Shown: positions 1 to 8,421 of the stretch, one piece after another
Numbering within the stretch: position 1 is the stretch's first letter
Layout: each line of letters starts with the position of its first letter
Assembly: GCA_013322215.1 (NCBI GenBank)
Contig: JAAMEZ010000058.1
Location: 806,001 to 870,000, forward strand
DNA length: 64,000 bases
Direction: 5' to 3'
From: Martinezella rhizogenes
Lineage (GTDB): Bacteria > Pseudomonadota > Alphaproteobacteria > Rhizobiales > Rhizobiaceae
Notes under the pieces: model-generated
Seen by the model: the letters and a program-made list of their open reading frames with translations, nothing else
Told to the model about the DNA's origin: nothing
Database searches by the model: none
Position numbers and translations under genes: made by a program

Positions 1-420
1 ATCTACGCCGGGATCGGCGTCGCGATGACTATTATCGCCTATGTCGGCGGCATGAGCGTGCCGGTTCTATGGGGCGTTTTCGCCTTCGTATCCAGCTTCG
101 TTCCATTCCTCGGCGTGACAACCATGACCCTTGCACTCGCAATCGCCGGCATCATCACGCATTCGGACATCATTTTCGGCCTCGCGCCCGCCATCGCGTT
201 CTTCGCAGTGCATATGGCGGTGGAGAATCTCGTCTTTCCCGCAGTCATGGGCCGCCAATGGGAGCTCAATCCCTTTGTCGTCTTTCTGGCCATCATCTTC
301 TGGACATGGATGTGGGGAGCAGTCGGTGCCATGCTGGCTCTGCCATTGTCGCTGATCGTCATGGCCATCATCGACGAGCTCTTCATCGAGGAAAAAGCCC
401 AGCCGCAATTGCCGGGCTAG
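1..420 (+). CDS. AI-2E family transporter (PerM-like), C-terminal part
   Basis: The gene starts before the window; 139 codons are visible, open from the first base to a TAG stop. The peptide is almost entirely hydrophobic, with about four membrane segments, and ends in a short charged tail. The segment AVENLVFPAVMGRQ followed by a hydrophobic stretch rich in WG and LPLS fits the C-terminal half of the PerM/AI-2E permease family, which is proposed to move small molecules across the inner membrane. Substrate cannot be told from this fragment. It converges on the polysaccharide deacetylase gene, with one copy of the intergenic palindromic repeat between them. Confidence 0.8.
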   Translation: MYAGIGVAMTIIAYVGGMSVPVLWGVFAFVSSFVPFLGVTTMTLALAIAGIITHSDIIFGLAPAIAFFAVHMAVENLVFPAVMGRQWELNPFVVFLAIIFWTWMWGAVGAMLALPLSLIVMAIIDELFIEEKAQPQLPG

Positions 421-484
421 AGCGCTTTGGTTTTACGCATTCCGGACGAAAAACCGCTACGCACTTTTACTGGAATTACTGAAG
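419..484. repeat. RIME-type mosaic palindromic repeat, copy A
   Basis: This copy fills the gap between two convergent genes. It carries the shared core: ACGCA(A)TTCCGGACG, then AAAACCGC, then GCACTTTT, then TGGAATT. The GCATTCC/GGAATT ends are inverted relative to each other, so the unit can fold into a hairpin. The same core recurs at about 11196, 15394, 22602, 27626, 35543, 47557 and (reversed) 53760. Confidence 0.75.
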
Positions 485-487
485 CAG

Positions 488-1279
488 TCAGTTCGTGGTG
501 TCGTCGTCGCCCTTTTCGGGGATATCCTGCAGACGCACGAAATCGACGCCTTTTGCCTTCAGTGCGAGGATGCTGGCCGCAACGCCCTCGCCTGCCGCAT
601 GTGTCGGCTGGTTGATATGGGAGATGATGACGTCACCATCCCTTGCGGAAGCATATTGCTTTTCCACCATCTTGGCCGGCAAAAGCGAACCACTATCGCC
701 ATTCACCGAATAGCCGGCGATCCGATAGCCCATGCCACGGATCTGCATGATGGCTGCCGGCGTGTATTTCGCGGTCGCGCCGCGGAACCAGCGCGGCTGC
801 GGAATGCCGGCTGCGAGCATCGCATCGGCGCCGCCCTTGACCTCTTGAGCCACGGCCTGCGGCGAGCCGGCGGCGGCGATGCCGTAAACCTTGGTCGGGA
901 CATCGACGGCGGGAATATGGTTCTGTCCGTGATTTTCCAGCTCGAAGAGATCGGGATGGGCAAGGAAGACTTTCAAGGCGTCCGGATTGGTGCGCAGCCA
1001 GCGTGCCGTGACGAAGATCGTCGCCGGAATGCGTTGATCGACAAGCGCGCTTAGAATGCGCGGATCAGTCTTGCCCATGCAGGCATCGAAGGTAAGCGCG
1101 ATGCGCGGTGCTCCCTTGCCCGCGCGATCGACATGCAGATGCGGCTCCACAAGCTTGATCTTAGAAACCGGCGCCTTCGGCGGTAGTTGCGGCCAGCCGG
1201 CAGGCGGTTGCTCCGGCGGCGCGGCAAAGGCTGCCGGCGCGGCAAGAAGGAGTGTGGAAGCGAGCAACAGGCGTTTCAT
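488..1279 (-). CDS. Exported polysaccharide deacetylase (NodB-homology, CE4-like)
   Basis: 263 residues from the ATG at 1279. I chose this start because it opens directly with a signal peptide (residues 1-19, ending APAAFA); the reading frame stays open further upstream without family-like sequence. NodB motifs are visible: TFDAC at 63-67 (motif 1), HGQNH at 117-121 (the HxxxH metal pair) and RGATAKYTP at 166-174 (motif 3). The second Asp of the usual TFDD is Ala, so one metal ligand is missing or supplied elsewhere. The family removes N- or O-acetyl groups from cell-wall or exopolysaccharides; the protein should act in the periplasm. The substrate is unknown. Confidence 0.85.
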   Translation of the reverse strand: MKRLLLASTLLLAAPAAFAAPPEQPPAGWPQLPPKAPVSKIKLVEPHLHVDRAGKGAPRIALTFDACMGKTDPRILSALVDQRIPATIFVTARWLRTNPDALKVFLAHPDLFELENHGQNHIPAVDVPTKVYGIAAAGSPQAVAQEVKGGADAMLAAGIPQPRWFRGATAKYTPAAIMQIRGMGYRIAGYSVNGDSGSLLPAKMVEKQYASARDGDVIISHINQPTHAAGEGVAASILALKAKGVDFVRLQDIPEKGDDDTTN

Positions 1280-1540
1280 CGGATGGCCACCAGGTGGATC
1301 AGGCAAACAAAATTCGGCGGGCGCGCAATCGCTGGCCCAGCCACACCGCTCGCCATCATCCGGCAAGACGCCGGAAATATGGCAAAGCGGCAGCAATAGC
1401 GCCCATTTCACATCATAACGACGTCAGAGACGAAAGCTGCAAAGTGCGGGCTTCAACCTGACCGCGTCTATGATACGATTGATATGAGCTTACCCTAGCA
1501 CTATCTGCGTATCTTTCCGTGCTCCCAAAGAGAGACATGT

Positions 1541-2452
1541 ATGAGTCGCAATCCCTATGAAATTTTGGGCGTAAAGCGGGACGCCCCGCAAAAGGATATT
1601 CAAAGCGCCTATCGCAAGCTTGCCAAGAAGCTGCACCCGGACCTCAACCCCGGCGACAAGCAGGCCGAGGACAAGTTCAAGGAAGTCTCGGCTGCCTACG
1701 GCATTCTCGGCGACGAGGAGAAGCGCGGACGGTTCGATCGCGGCGAGATCGACAGCAGCGGTGCGGAACAGGCGCCACGCAGCTACTATCGTGACTATGC
1801 CACCCAGGAAGGCCAGCGCGGCCCCTACCAGAATACGGGTGGCTTTGCCGATTTCGGCGATGCCGACGACATGTTTTCCAGTTTCTTCTCGCGTCGCAGC
1901 CGAGGCCAATCCCAGATGCAGGGTCAAGACCGTCACTATACGATGGAGGTCGACTTTCTGGACGCCATCAACGGCGCAAAGAAGCAGATCAGCCTGCCCG
2001 AGGGGCCGGCGCTGGACGTTCAAATTCCGCCCGGCACACGCGACGGGCAAACGCTGCGCCTGAAGGGCAAGGGCGACCCAGGCTTCAATGGCGGGAAGCC
2101 CGGAGATGCGCTGATCGCCGTGCATGTGCGCCCGCATCGCTTCTATACCCGCGATGGCGACGACATCCGAATGGAATTGCCGATTTCGCTGAGCGAGGCG
2201 GTACTCGGCGGCAAGATTCGGGTTCCAACTCCTTCCGGCGCAGTTACCGTGACGCTGCCGCCAAACTCCAATACGGGAAAGGTGCTGCGTCTGAAGGGCA
2301 AGGGCGCGCCCGTACGCGGCAAGGACAATGGCGACGCCTATGTTTCGCTGAAGATCGTCCTGCCGGATACGCCGGATCCTGATCTCACGCGCTTCGTTTC
2401 CGATTGGGAAGCAGGCAAGGCGCAAGACCCCAGAAAGACGATGGGAGGATAA
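1541..2452 (+). CDS. cbpA: DnaJ-class co-chaperone CbpA
   Basis: 303 residues. An N-terminal J domain (about 1-70) has the HPD tripeptide at residues 32-34, which stimulates DnaK ATPase. A Gly/Ser/Phe-rich linker (about 75-130) follows, then two beta-rich C-terminal substrate-binding domains (about 135-300), with the repeated LRLKGKG signature in each. There is no CxxCxGxG zinc-finger region, so it is a type II J-protein like E. coli CbpA rather than DnaJ. The ATG is preceded by an AAAGAGAG ribosome site. It is followed after 3 nt by cbpM, which encodes its dedicated modulator, and this supports the CbpA name. Confidence 0.88.
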   Translation: MSRNPYEILGVKRDAPQKDIQSAYRKLAKKLHPDLNPGDKQAEDKFKEVSAAYGILGDEEKRGRFDRGEIDSSGAEQAPRSYYRDYATQEGQRGPYQNTGGFADFGDADDMFSSFFSRRSRGQSQMQGQDRHYTMEVDFLDAINGAKKQISLPEGPALDVQIPPGTRDGQTLRLKGKGDPGFNGGKPGDALIAVHVRPHRFYTRDGDDIRMELPISLSEAVLGGKIRVPTPSGAVTVTLPPNSNTGKVLRLKGKGAPVRGKDNGDAYVSLKIVLPDTPDPDLTRFVSDWEAGKAQDPRKTMGG

Positions 2453-2455
2453 GCG

Positions 2456-2788
2456 ATGAACGAGAGCGAGTTTCGACTGCACCTCCGGATCGAAACCACC
2501 GTGCTGGAAATCTGGATATCCCAAGGCTGGGTGGTGCCCGAAGTCACCGATCAGGGCCGCAATTTCCGTGAAGCCGACATTGCGCGCGGCCGGCTCATCC
2601 TCGATCTCAGCAGCGCGATGGGCGTCAATGAGCCGGGCGTCGATGTGGTCATGGATCTGGTGGACCAGCTTCACAGCCTCAGAGCGACGCTACGCGACCT
2701 GACGGATGCCGTCTGCCGGCAGCCGTCCGACGTACAGGACCACATTCTGTCTGAACTCACCCGTGTGGAGTCGCTGAGACGGCGCTAG
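2456..2788 (+). CDS. cbpM: Chaperone modulator CbpM
   Basis: 110 residues. The ribosome site GGGAGGAT overlaps the cbpA stop codon, so the two genes should be translated together. The protein resembles the small MerR-HTH-like CbpM family, with a short HTH-like N-terminus (WISQGWVVPE, residues near 21-30) and a helical C-terminus with a heptad-like pattern (LVDQLHSLRATLRDLTDAV). In E. coli CbpM binds the J domain of CbpA and blocks its co-chaperone and DNA-binding activities; the same role is inferred here from position and resemblance. Confidence 0.8.
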   Translation: MNESEFRLHLRIETTVLEIWISQGWVVPEVTDQGRNFREADIARGRLILDLSSAMGVNEPGVDVVMDLVDQLHSLRATLRDLTDAVCRQPSDVQDHILSELTRVESLRRR

Positions 2789-2867
2789 GTCCTTGCACCA
2801 TCAGGGTACGCAACCGCAGTATAGACCGTGGCCGCAGAAAAATGGTGCCCCGGGCAATCCGGACCGA

Positions 2868-3257
2868 TCAGTCGTAGAGATAATGTTCCTGCCAGGCATC
2901 ACGCGGCACCTTGTCGCCGATCTGGTAGCTCAGATCGCGGACATGGATATGCTGCGGCCCGGTCACACACGTATATGAGAGATGATACCAATCGCCCTTG
3001 CTGCGAAAGACGGCACCGGGCGCATCCATGGCGTCGGGCTTCATGTCGGGGTCGCTGAAAGTGTAGGCGATCACCTTGTCCGGCTTGAAACCCGTCTTGT
3101 CCGTGCCGATCCGCTTCATGGCCTCTGCGTCGCACGCCTGCTCCATCCGTTCCGACGGATCGAGCTTCTCCAACTGCTTCTTCATGGCCGGATCGACGGC
3201 GAAGGCGGAGGTGGCGACACTAGCCAACGGAATCAGGATGACGAAGAGTTTCAGCAT
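2868..3257 (-). CDS. DUF930 domain-containing exported protein
   Basis: 129 residues from the ATG at 3257, chosen because it begins with a clear signal peptide (residues 1-20, ending TSAFA) and has an AAGGGACC ribosome site. Two cysteines (CDAEAMKRI and SYTCVTG) may form a disulfide. The body matches the rhizobial DUF930 family (LDPSERMEQACDAEAM, FRSKGDWYHLSYTC, PRDAWQEHYLYD). No function is established for this family; it is expected in the periplasm. It is divergent from the oligopeptidase gene. Confidence 0.75.
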   Translation of the reverse strand: MLKLFVILIPLASVATSAFAVDPAMKKQLEKLDPSERMEQACDAEAMKRIGTDKTGFKPDKVIAYTFSDPDMKPDAMDAPGAVFRSKGDWYHLSYTCVTGPQHIHVRDLSYQIGDKVPRDAWQEHYLYD

Positions 3258-3544
3258 GAAGACCGGTCCCTTGTATTGTTTTGGATTTGAGTGCGTTCGC
3301 TCCATCAGAGAAGGCCTTGACCGCCTTCGTGTCGACGCACTGTATGCCGACTTCGGTAAAGAATGTGGTCTCATCAAGGCAGCGCCCCAATGCGGCCTCC
3401 CGCAAGCTGCCTGTTCGAGCAAGACTAATATCGGCTGCTTGCATGAAGCTTGAGGAACAGACTTGCCGCTTGAACCTCACCTCGCTGCCCTCTATTTCTC
3501 TCTTCACTTCACATCCGACTTTCATTCCAGAGAAAGCGCTCCCC

Positions 3545-5638
3545 GTGTCAGTTTTCAAGAATCTCCCCACTCCGCCCGCCGCCCCGAAAAAGCCAATTAC
3601 GGATACCCACCACGGCATTACCCGCACCGACGATTATGCGTGGCTGCGCGCCGACAACTGGCAGGCGATGTTCAAGGACCCGTCGATCCTGGCGCCGGAA
3701 ATCCGGGCGCACCTGGAAGCCGAGAACATCTACATGAACGCCGCGATGGCGGACACGAAGGAGCTGCAGAAGGTTCTCTTCGGCGAGATGAAGGGCCGCA
3801 TCAAGGAAGACGACAGCTCGATACCGATGAAGGACGGTCCTTACGCCTACGGCACGTTTTTCGTCACCGGTGGCGAGCAGCCCCGCTTCTTCCGCGAGCC
3901 GCGCAACGGCGGCGAACGCAAGCTGCTTTTGAACGGCGACAAGGAGAATGAAGGCAAGTCCTATTTTCGCCTTTCCGGCCTCGACCACTCCTCCGACCAC
4001 AGCCATGGCATCTGGGGCTATGACGACAAGGGCTCGGAATATTTCACGCTGAAGATCCGCAACTTCGAGACTGGAGAAGATCTGGCCGACGTGATCGAGA
4101 ACACCGGCGGCGATGCCGTCTGGGCGCCCGACGGCAAGAGCTTCTTCTACACGCTGCAGGACGAGAACCACCGCCCCTCGAAGATCTTCCATCACATCAT
4201 CGGCACGCCGCAGTCGGACGACCGGCTCGTTTATGAGGAGGAGGACCCGGGCTTCTTCATGGGCGTCGGCGGCTCGCTGCTCGACGACTATATCTTCATC
4301 GACATTCACGATCACGAGACCAGCGAATACCGCATCATTCCGACCTCCGATCTGACAGCCGAGCCCAAGATCGTAGCCGAGCGCGAAACCGAGATCGAAT
4401 ATGAAATCACCGAAGGCGGCGACGTCTTCTACATCCTCACCAATGACGGCGATGCCAAGGATTTCAAGATCATGGAGACGCCGGCGAAGGAGCCGGGCAA
4501 GGAAAACTGGCGCGAGGTCGTGCCTCACAAGCCGGGCACTTTGATCCTCAGCCACCTCGCCTATGCCCGCCATCTCCTCTGGCTGGAACGCAAGGACGGC
4601 CTGCCGCGCATCATCATCCGCGACCGCCGCAGCGGCGAGGAACATGCGATCGCCTTCGAAGAAGAAGCCTATGCGCTCGGCCTGCAGGGTGCCGCCGAAT
4701 ACGACACGGATATCATCCGCTTCTCCTACTCCTCGATGACGACGCCGAGCCAGCTCTACGACTACAACATGGTGACGCGCGAGCGCACCTTGCTAAAGAC
4801 GCAGGAAGTGCCCTCGGGCCATAATCCGGCAGACTACGTGACGCGCCGCGTCTTCGCACCCGCCTGGGACGGCGAGACCGTGCCGGTCACGCTGCTTTAT
4901 CGCAAGGACACGCCGCTCGACGGTTCCGCACCCTGCCTGCTCTATGGCTACGGCGCCTACGGTGTTACCATTCCGGCCGGCTTCAACACCAATTGCCTGT
5001 CGCTCGCCGATCGCGGCTTCATCTATGCCATCGCCCATATCCGCGGCGGCAAGGACAAGGGCTTTGCCTGGTACGAAGACGGCAAGATGGAAAAGAAGAC
5101 CAATACCTTCAAGGACTTCATCGCTGCAGCCGACTATTTGAATCAGGAGAAGTTCACCTCTTACGCGAAGATCATCGCCGAGGGCGGATCGGCCGGCGGC
5201 ATGCTGATGGGCGCCGTCGCCAACATGGCGCCGGAGAAATTCGCCGGCATCATCGCCGCCGTCCCCTTCGTCGACGTGCTCAACACGATGCTCGACGACA
5301 CCTTGCCGCTGACGCCGCCGGAATGGCCGGAATGGGGCAACCCGATCGACAGCAAGGAAGAATACGAGCAGATTGCCGCCTACAGCCCCTATGACAATGT
5401 TGGCGAAAAGCCCTACCCGCCGATCCTGGCGCTCGGCGGCCTCACCGACCCGCGCGTCACTTATTGGGAACCGGCGAAATGGGTCGCCAAGCTGCGTGAG
5501 AAGACGACGAGCGAAGCACCCATTCTCCTTAAGACGAACATGGATGCCGGCCACGGCGGCGCTTCTGGCCGCTTCCAGCGTCTGGAAGAAGTGGCGTTCG
5601 AATACTCCTTCGCCGTCAAGGTCGCTGAGAAGATGTAG
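3545..5638 (+). CDS. ptrB: Oligopeptidase B (S9 family serine peptidase)
   Basis: 697 residues from a GTG at 3545 (MSVFKNLPTPP). The frame is open further upstream to 3281, but the extra residues do not look like family sequence. A seven-bladed beta-propeller domain comes first, then the alpha/beta-hydrolase domain. The catalytic triad reads Ser549 in GGSAGG, Asp635 in LTDPRVTYWEP and His670 in DAGHGG. GGSAGG with WEPAKWVAKLR marks oligopeptidase B rather than prolyl oligopeptidase; the enzyme cleaves short peptides after Lys or Arg. No signal peptide, so cytosolic. DUF1697 follows after 20 nt. Confidence 0.9.
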   Translation: MSVFKNLPTPPAAPKKPITDTHHGITRTDDYAWLRADNWQAMFKDPSILAPEIRAHLEAENIYMNAAMADTKELQKVLFGEMKGRIKEDDSSIPMKDGPYAYGTFFVTGGEQPRFFREPRNGGERKLLLNGDKENEGKSYFRLSGLDHSSDHSHGIWGYDDKGSEYFTLKIRNFETGEDLADVIENTGGDAVWAPDGKSFFYTLQDENHRPSKIFHHIIGTPQSDDRLVYEEEDPGFFMGVGGSLLDDYIFIDIHDHETSEYRIIPTSDLTAEPKIVAERETEIEYEITEGGDVFYILTNDGDAKDFKIMETPAKEPGKENWREVVPHKPGTLILSHLAYARHLLWLERKDGLPRIIIRDRRSGEEHAIAFEEEAYALGLQGAAEYDTDIIRFSYSSMTTPSQLYDYNMVTRERTLLKTQEVPSGHNPADYVTRRVFAPAWDGETVPVTLLYRKDTPLDGSAPCLLYGYGAYGVTIPAGFNTNCLSLADRGFIYAIAHIRGGKDKGFAWYEDGKMEKKTNTFKDFIAAADYLNQEKFTSYAKIIAEGGSAGGMLMGAVANMAPEKFAGIIAAVPFVDVLNTMLDDTLPLTPPEWPEWGNPIDSKEEYEQIAAYSPYDNVGEKPYPPILALGGLTDPRVTYWEPAKWVAKLREKTTSEAPILLKTNMDAGHGGASGRFQRLEEVAFEYSFAVKVAEKM

Positions 5639-5658
5639 GCCGAACAACGGAGGAAGCC

Positions 5659-6180
5659 ATGACCGTCTTCGTCGCACTACTGCGTGCCGTCAATGTTGGC
5701 GGCACGGGAATGCTGTCCATGGCCGACCTCAAGGCACTCTGCGAGGAGATCGGCTTTCAGGATGTGCGCACCTATATCCAGAGCGGCAACGTGGTCTTCC
5801 TCGCCGGGGAGGACGAGGCAACGGTGCAGGCTCGGCTTGAAAAGGCGCTGGCGGACAAGATGGGCAAGTCTCCGGGCGTGATCCTGCGCAGCTGCGCGGC
5901 TTTGGAAAAGGTCGCAGAACATTCGCCCTTCCCTCACGCCAAGCCGAACTACCTGCTTGTGACCTTCCTGCAGGACGAGGCGCCGGAGGATGCACTCACC
6001 AAGCTCGTCGCACCCGGCGGCGAGGAAGTGCATATCGCCGGCCGCGAAATCTACGTGCATTATCCCGATGGCTCGGGACGCTCGAAACTGAAGCTGCCGG
6101 CGCTGAAGGCGGGAACGTCGAGAAATCTCAATACGGTGCGCAAGCTTGCGGAGATGGCGCGGGAGCTGGAAAGCAACTAA
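5659..6180 (+). CDS. DUF1697 domain-containing protein
   Basis: 173 residues with a strong CGGAGGAAG ribosome site. The N-terminus (VALLRAVNVGGTGMLSMADLK) and QSGNVVF motif are typical of DUF1697, a widespread bacterial family with no established activity. It lies 20 nt after the oligopeptidase gene and is likely cotranscribed. Its TAA stop shares bases with the TAG stop of the convergent parE gene. Confidence 0.85.
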   Translation: MTVFVALLRAVNVGGTGMLSMADLKALCEEIGFQDVRTYIQSGNVVFLAGEDEATVQARLEKALADKMGKSPGVILRSCAALEKVAEHSPFPHAKPNYLLVTFLQDEAPEDALTKLVAPGGEEVHIAGREIYVHYPDGSGRSKLKLPALKAGTSRNLNTVRKLAEMARELESN

Positions 6181-6488
6181 GGGCGCGTCATGAGAGCTGC
6201 GTAATCTCTCCTTCCGAAGACGATGTTGGTGATCCGCACGCGTTCCTCTTCAACAACATAGAGAATGACGACGCTGCGTTCGAAGACGGCCATCCTTATT
6301 CCAGCGCCGAGATCGGGGCGAGCGACGCCACCGAGAGGCGCATCGCCGATTTTTGCACATTTGTTCCGGATGCGCTTGATATAGTCGAGCGCTGTATCGC
6401 TGTTTTTGCTTTGGTCCAGCACGTAGCTGAATATAGACAGAAGATCGGCTTTGGCCGTTTCGCGAAATACGACTGAGTATCGCTTCAT
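6177..6488 (-). CDS. parE: ParE/RelE-family toxin
   Basis: 103 residues. The pattern VVFRETAKADLLSIFSYV, then a helix with RIRNKC, then PLGGVARPDLGAGIRM and a final beta strand with VRITNIVFGRRDY, fits the RelE/ParE fold, closer to ParE. ParE toxins poison DNA gyrase; this specificity is inferred from the family. The antitoxin gene lies 4 nt upstream. The stop codon overlaps that of the convergent DUF1697 gene (6177-6180). Confidence 0.85.
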   Translation of the reverse strand: MKRYSVVFRETAKADLLSIFSYVLDQSKNSDTALDYIKRIRNKCAKIGDAPLGGVARPDLGAGIRMAVFERSVVILYVVEEERVRITNIVFGRRDYAALMTRP

Positions 6489-6492
6489 GCGG

Positions 6493-6753
6493 TTACTGTT
6501 TTTCCGCCGCCAGCGTCTCGATCCAGTTGTCGATATCCTGCATGCTCAGATCCGGCCTGGGATCATCGAGCGATGTTTTCACTCTCTGTCTGATCGCTGC
6601 TATCCGTTGCTGGTATTCCTCCTCTTCCCGCAGCCAAACCCTCACGGCGGCGCGCAGCACCTCGCTCGTGGAGGCATAACTGCCCGCATCGACGCGCGCC
6701 TTGATGGCGGCAACCATTTCACTGGGGAGCGAAATGCTCAGCTTCTCGTTCAT
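6493..6753 (-). CDS. parD: ParD-type ribbon-helix-helix antitoxin
   Basis: 86 residues. A ribbon-helix-helix DNA-binding N-terminus (EKLSISLPSEMVAAIKARV, then YASTSEVLRAAVRVWL) is followed by an acidic, probably flexible C-terminus that would wrap the toxin. The ribosome site is GAGGAC, six bases before the ATG. The gene precedes parE, the usual order, and very probably represses its own promoter through the repeats at 6773-6800. Confidence 0.88.
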   Translation of the reverse strand: MNEKLSISLPSEMVAAIKARVDAGSYASTSEVLRAAVRVWLREEEEYQQRIAAIRQRVKTSLDDPRPDLSMQDIDNWIETLAAEKQ

Positions 6754-6772
6754 TGCAAAGTCCTCACGTCCG

Positions 6773-6800
6773 GTAGGATAAAGTAGGATGATTTCCTACT
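6773..6800. promoter_or_regulatory. Candidate ParD operator
   Basis: GTAGGAT occurs at 6773-6779 and again at 6783-6789 in direct orientation, 10 bp apart. The second copy forms an inverted repeat with TCCTACT at 6794-6800 (AGTAGGA, five bases, TCCTACT). The cluster lies 20-47 bp upstream of parD, where a ribbon-helix-helix autorepressor would bind. This is a sequence pattern only. Confidence 0.55.
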
Positions 6801-6848
6801 CGGAGCAAGCGCCTTGCGCCGCTTCCCTGTCGGCCCTACCTTAGGAAC

Positions 6849-8354
6849 ATGAGCTCTCCTCTTCACGATGATACCGCGCTTCGGGCGCCGCCGATCGCCT
6901 TCGACAATAGCTACGCGCGCCTGCCACCGCAGTTTTTCGCGGACCAGGCGCCGACGCCGGTTGCCGTGCCGCAGTTGATCAGGTTCAACGAGGTGCTGGC
7001 GCGGGAACTCGGACTGGATGTGGAGGCGCTGAAGCAAAATGCGGCGGCGATCTTTTCCGGCAACGAGCTGCTGCCGGGATCGCAGCCGATCGCCATGGCC
7101 TATGCCGGGCATCAGTTCGGCAATTTCGTGCCGCAGCTCGGCGATGGCCGGGCGATCCTTCTCGGTGAAGTCAAGGATCGCCATGGCAGGCGCCGTGATA
7201 TCCAGCTCAAGGGTTCAGGACCGACGCCATTCTCCCGCCGGGGCGACGGACGCGCAGCACTCGGCCCGGTTCTGCGCGAATATATCGTCAGCGAGGCGAT
7301 GCACGCGCTCGGCATTCCGACGACGCGGGCGCTCGCGGCCGTGACAACCGGAGAGCCCGTCTATCGCGAAGAAGTGTTGCCCGGCGCGGTGTTTACGCGG
7401 GTAGCGGCAAGCCATATCCGCGTCGGCACCTTCCAGTTCTTTGCGGCGCGGGGCGACACGGATAGCCTGAAGATCCTGGCGGACTATGTCATCGGCCGGC
7501 ACTATCCCGACATCAGGGACCGCGCAAATCCATACCTTGCGCTGCTGGAAGCCGTGGCCGACCGTCAGGCGGCGCTGATCGCCCGCTGGCTGCATGTCGG
7601 CTTCATCCACGGCGTGATGAACACCGACAATATGACCGTATCGGGCGAGACGATCGATTTCGGTCCCTGCGCCTTCATGGATGCGTATGATCCGGCGACC
7701 GTCTTCTCGTCCATCGACCGCAATGGTCGCTATGCCTATGCCAACCAGCCGGCCATCGGCCAATGGAATCTGGCGCGCCTCGGCGAGACGCTGATTCCGC
7801 TGATCGACCCCTCCGTCGATACGGCGATCGAGCTGGCGAATGTCGTCATCAAGGCCTATGGCGAGCGCTTCCAGACCTATTGGCTTGCCGGCATGCGCGC
7901 CAAGATCGGGCTTGCGGGCGAGGAAGAAGGCGATCTCGAGCTGATCCAGTCGCTGCTAGCGACCATGCAGCAGCAGGGCGCTGATTTTACCCTCACCTTC
8001 CGCCGACTTGCGGCTCTCGCCGCAGACGACGACGTGACCGATTTTGCCGCCGGGTTCAACGACCCGCAAGCAGCGGCACCTTGGCTCGAACGCTGGCGCG
8101 AGCGGCTCGCTCGCGATCCGCAGACGCCGGCAGCGCGGTCGACGGCGATGCGCAAGGTCAACCCGGCCTTCATTCCCCGCAATCACCGAATCGAACAGGC
8201 CATCCAAGCTGCCGTCGAGGATGGTGATTTCTCGCTGTTCGAGGCCCTGTTGAAGGTGCTCGCGACCCCTTACGAGGATCAGCCCGCCTTTGCGCCCTAT
8301 GCCGAGCCGCCATTGCCGGCGGAGCGGGTGCTACAGACCTTCTGCGGCACCTGA
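6849..8354 (+). CDS. selO: Protein adenylyltransferase SelO (YdiU family)
   Basis: 501 residues, full length for the family. Signature segments are YAGHQFGNFVPQLGDGRA, DIQLKGSGPTPFSR, GDGRAALGPVLREY and HGVMNTDNM with a following DFGPCAFMD. SelO is a pseudokinase-fold enzyme that transfers AMP to Ser, Thr or Tyr of target proteins and is linked to redox stress in E. coli. The C-terminus ends FCGT, with Cys499 where eukaryotic forms carry selenocysteine. The ribosome site is AGGAAC. It is transcribed away from parDE; no operon partner is clear. Confidence 0.92.
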   Translation: MSSPLHDDTALRAPPIAFDNSYARLPPQFFADQAPTPVAVPQLIRFNEVLARELGLDVEALKQNAAAIFSGNELLPGSQPIAMAYAGHQFGNFVPQLGDGRAILLGEVKDRHGRRRDIQLKGSGPTPFSRRGDGRAALGPVLREYIVSEAMHALGIPTTRALAAVTTGEPVYREEVLPGAVFTRVAASHIRVGTFQFFAARGDTDSLKILADYVIGRHYPDIRDRANPYLALLEAVADRQAALIARWLHVGFIHGVMNTDNMTVSGETIDFGPCAFMDAYDPATVFSSIDRNGRYAYANQPAIGQWNLARLGETLIPLIDPSVDTAIELANVVIKAYGERFQTYWLAGMRAKIGLAGEEEGDLELIQSLLATMQQQGADFTLTFRRLAALAADDDVTDFAAGFNDPQAAAPWLERWRERLARDPQTPAARSTAMRKVNPAFIPRNHRIEQAIQAAVEDGDFSLFEALLKVLATPYEDQPAFAPYAEPPLPAERVLQTFCGT

Positions 8355-8421
8355 AAAAGCTCGAGCGCATAAGCCCCAGACAGGCTTGCAGAGTCATCGT
8401 CCCCGCAACCCATCGGGAGAT

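Noticed and set aside
1490..2674. 394-codon minus-strand frame opposite cbpA
   Set aside because: It is antisense to a well-supported gene pair, has no family-like sequence and its codon pattern mirrors the plus-strand gene.
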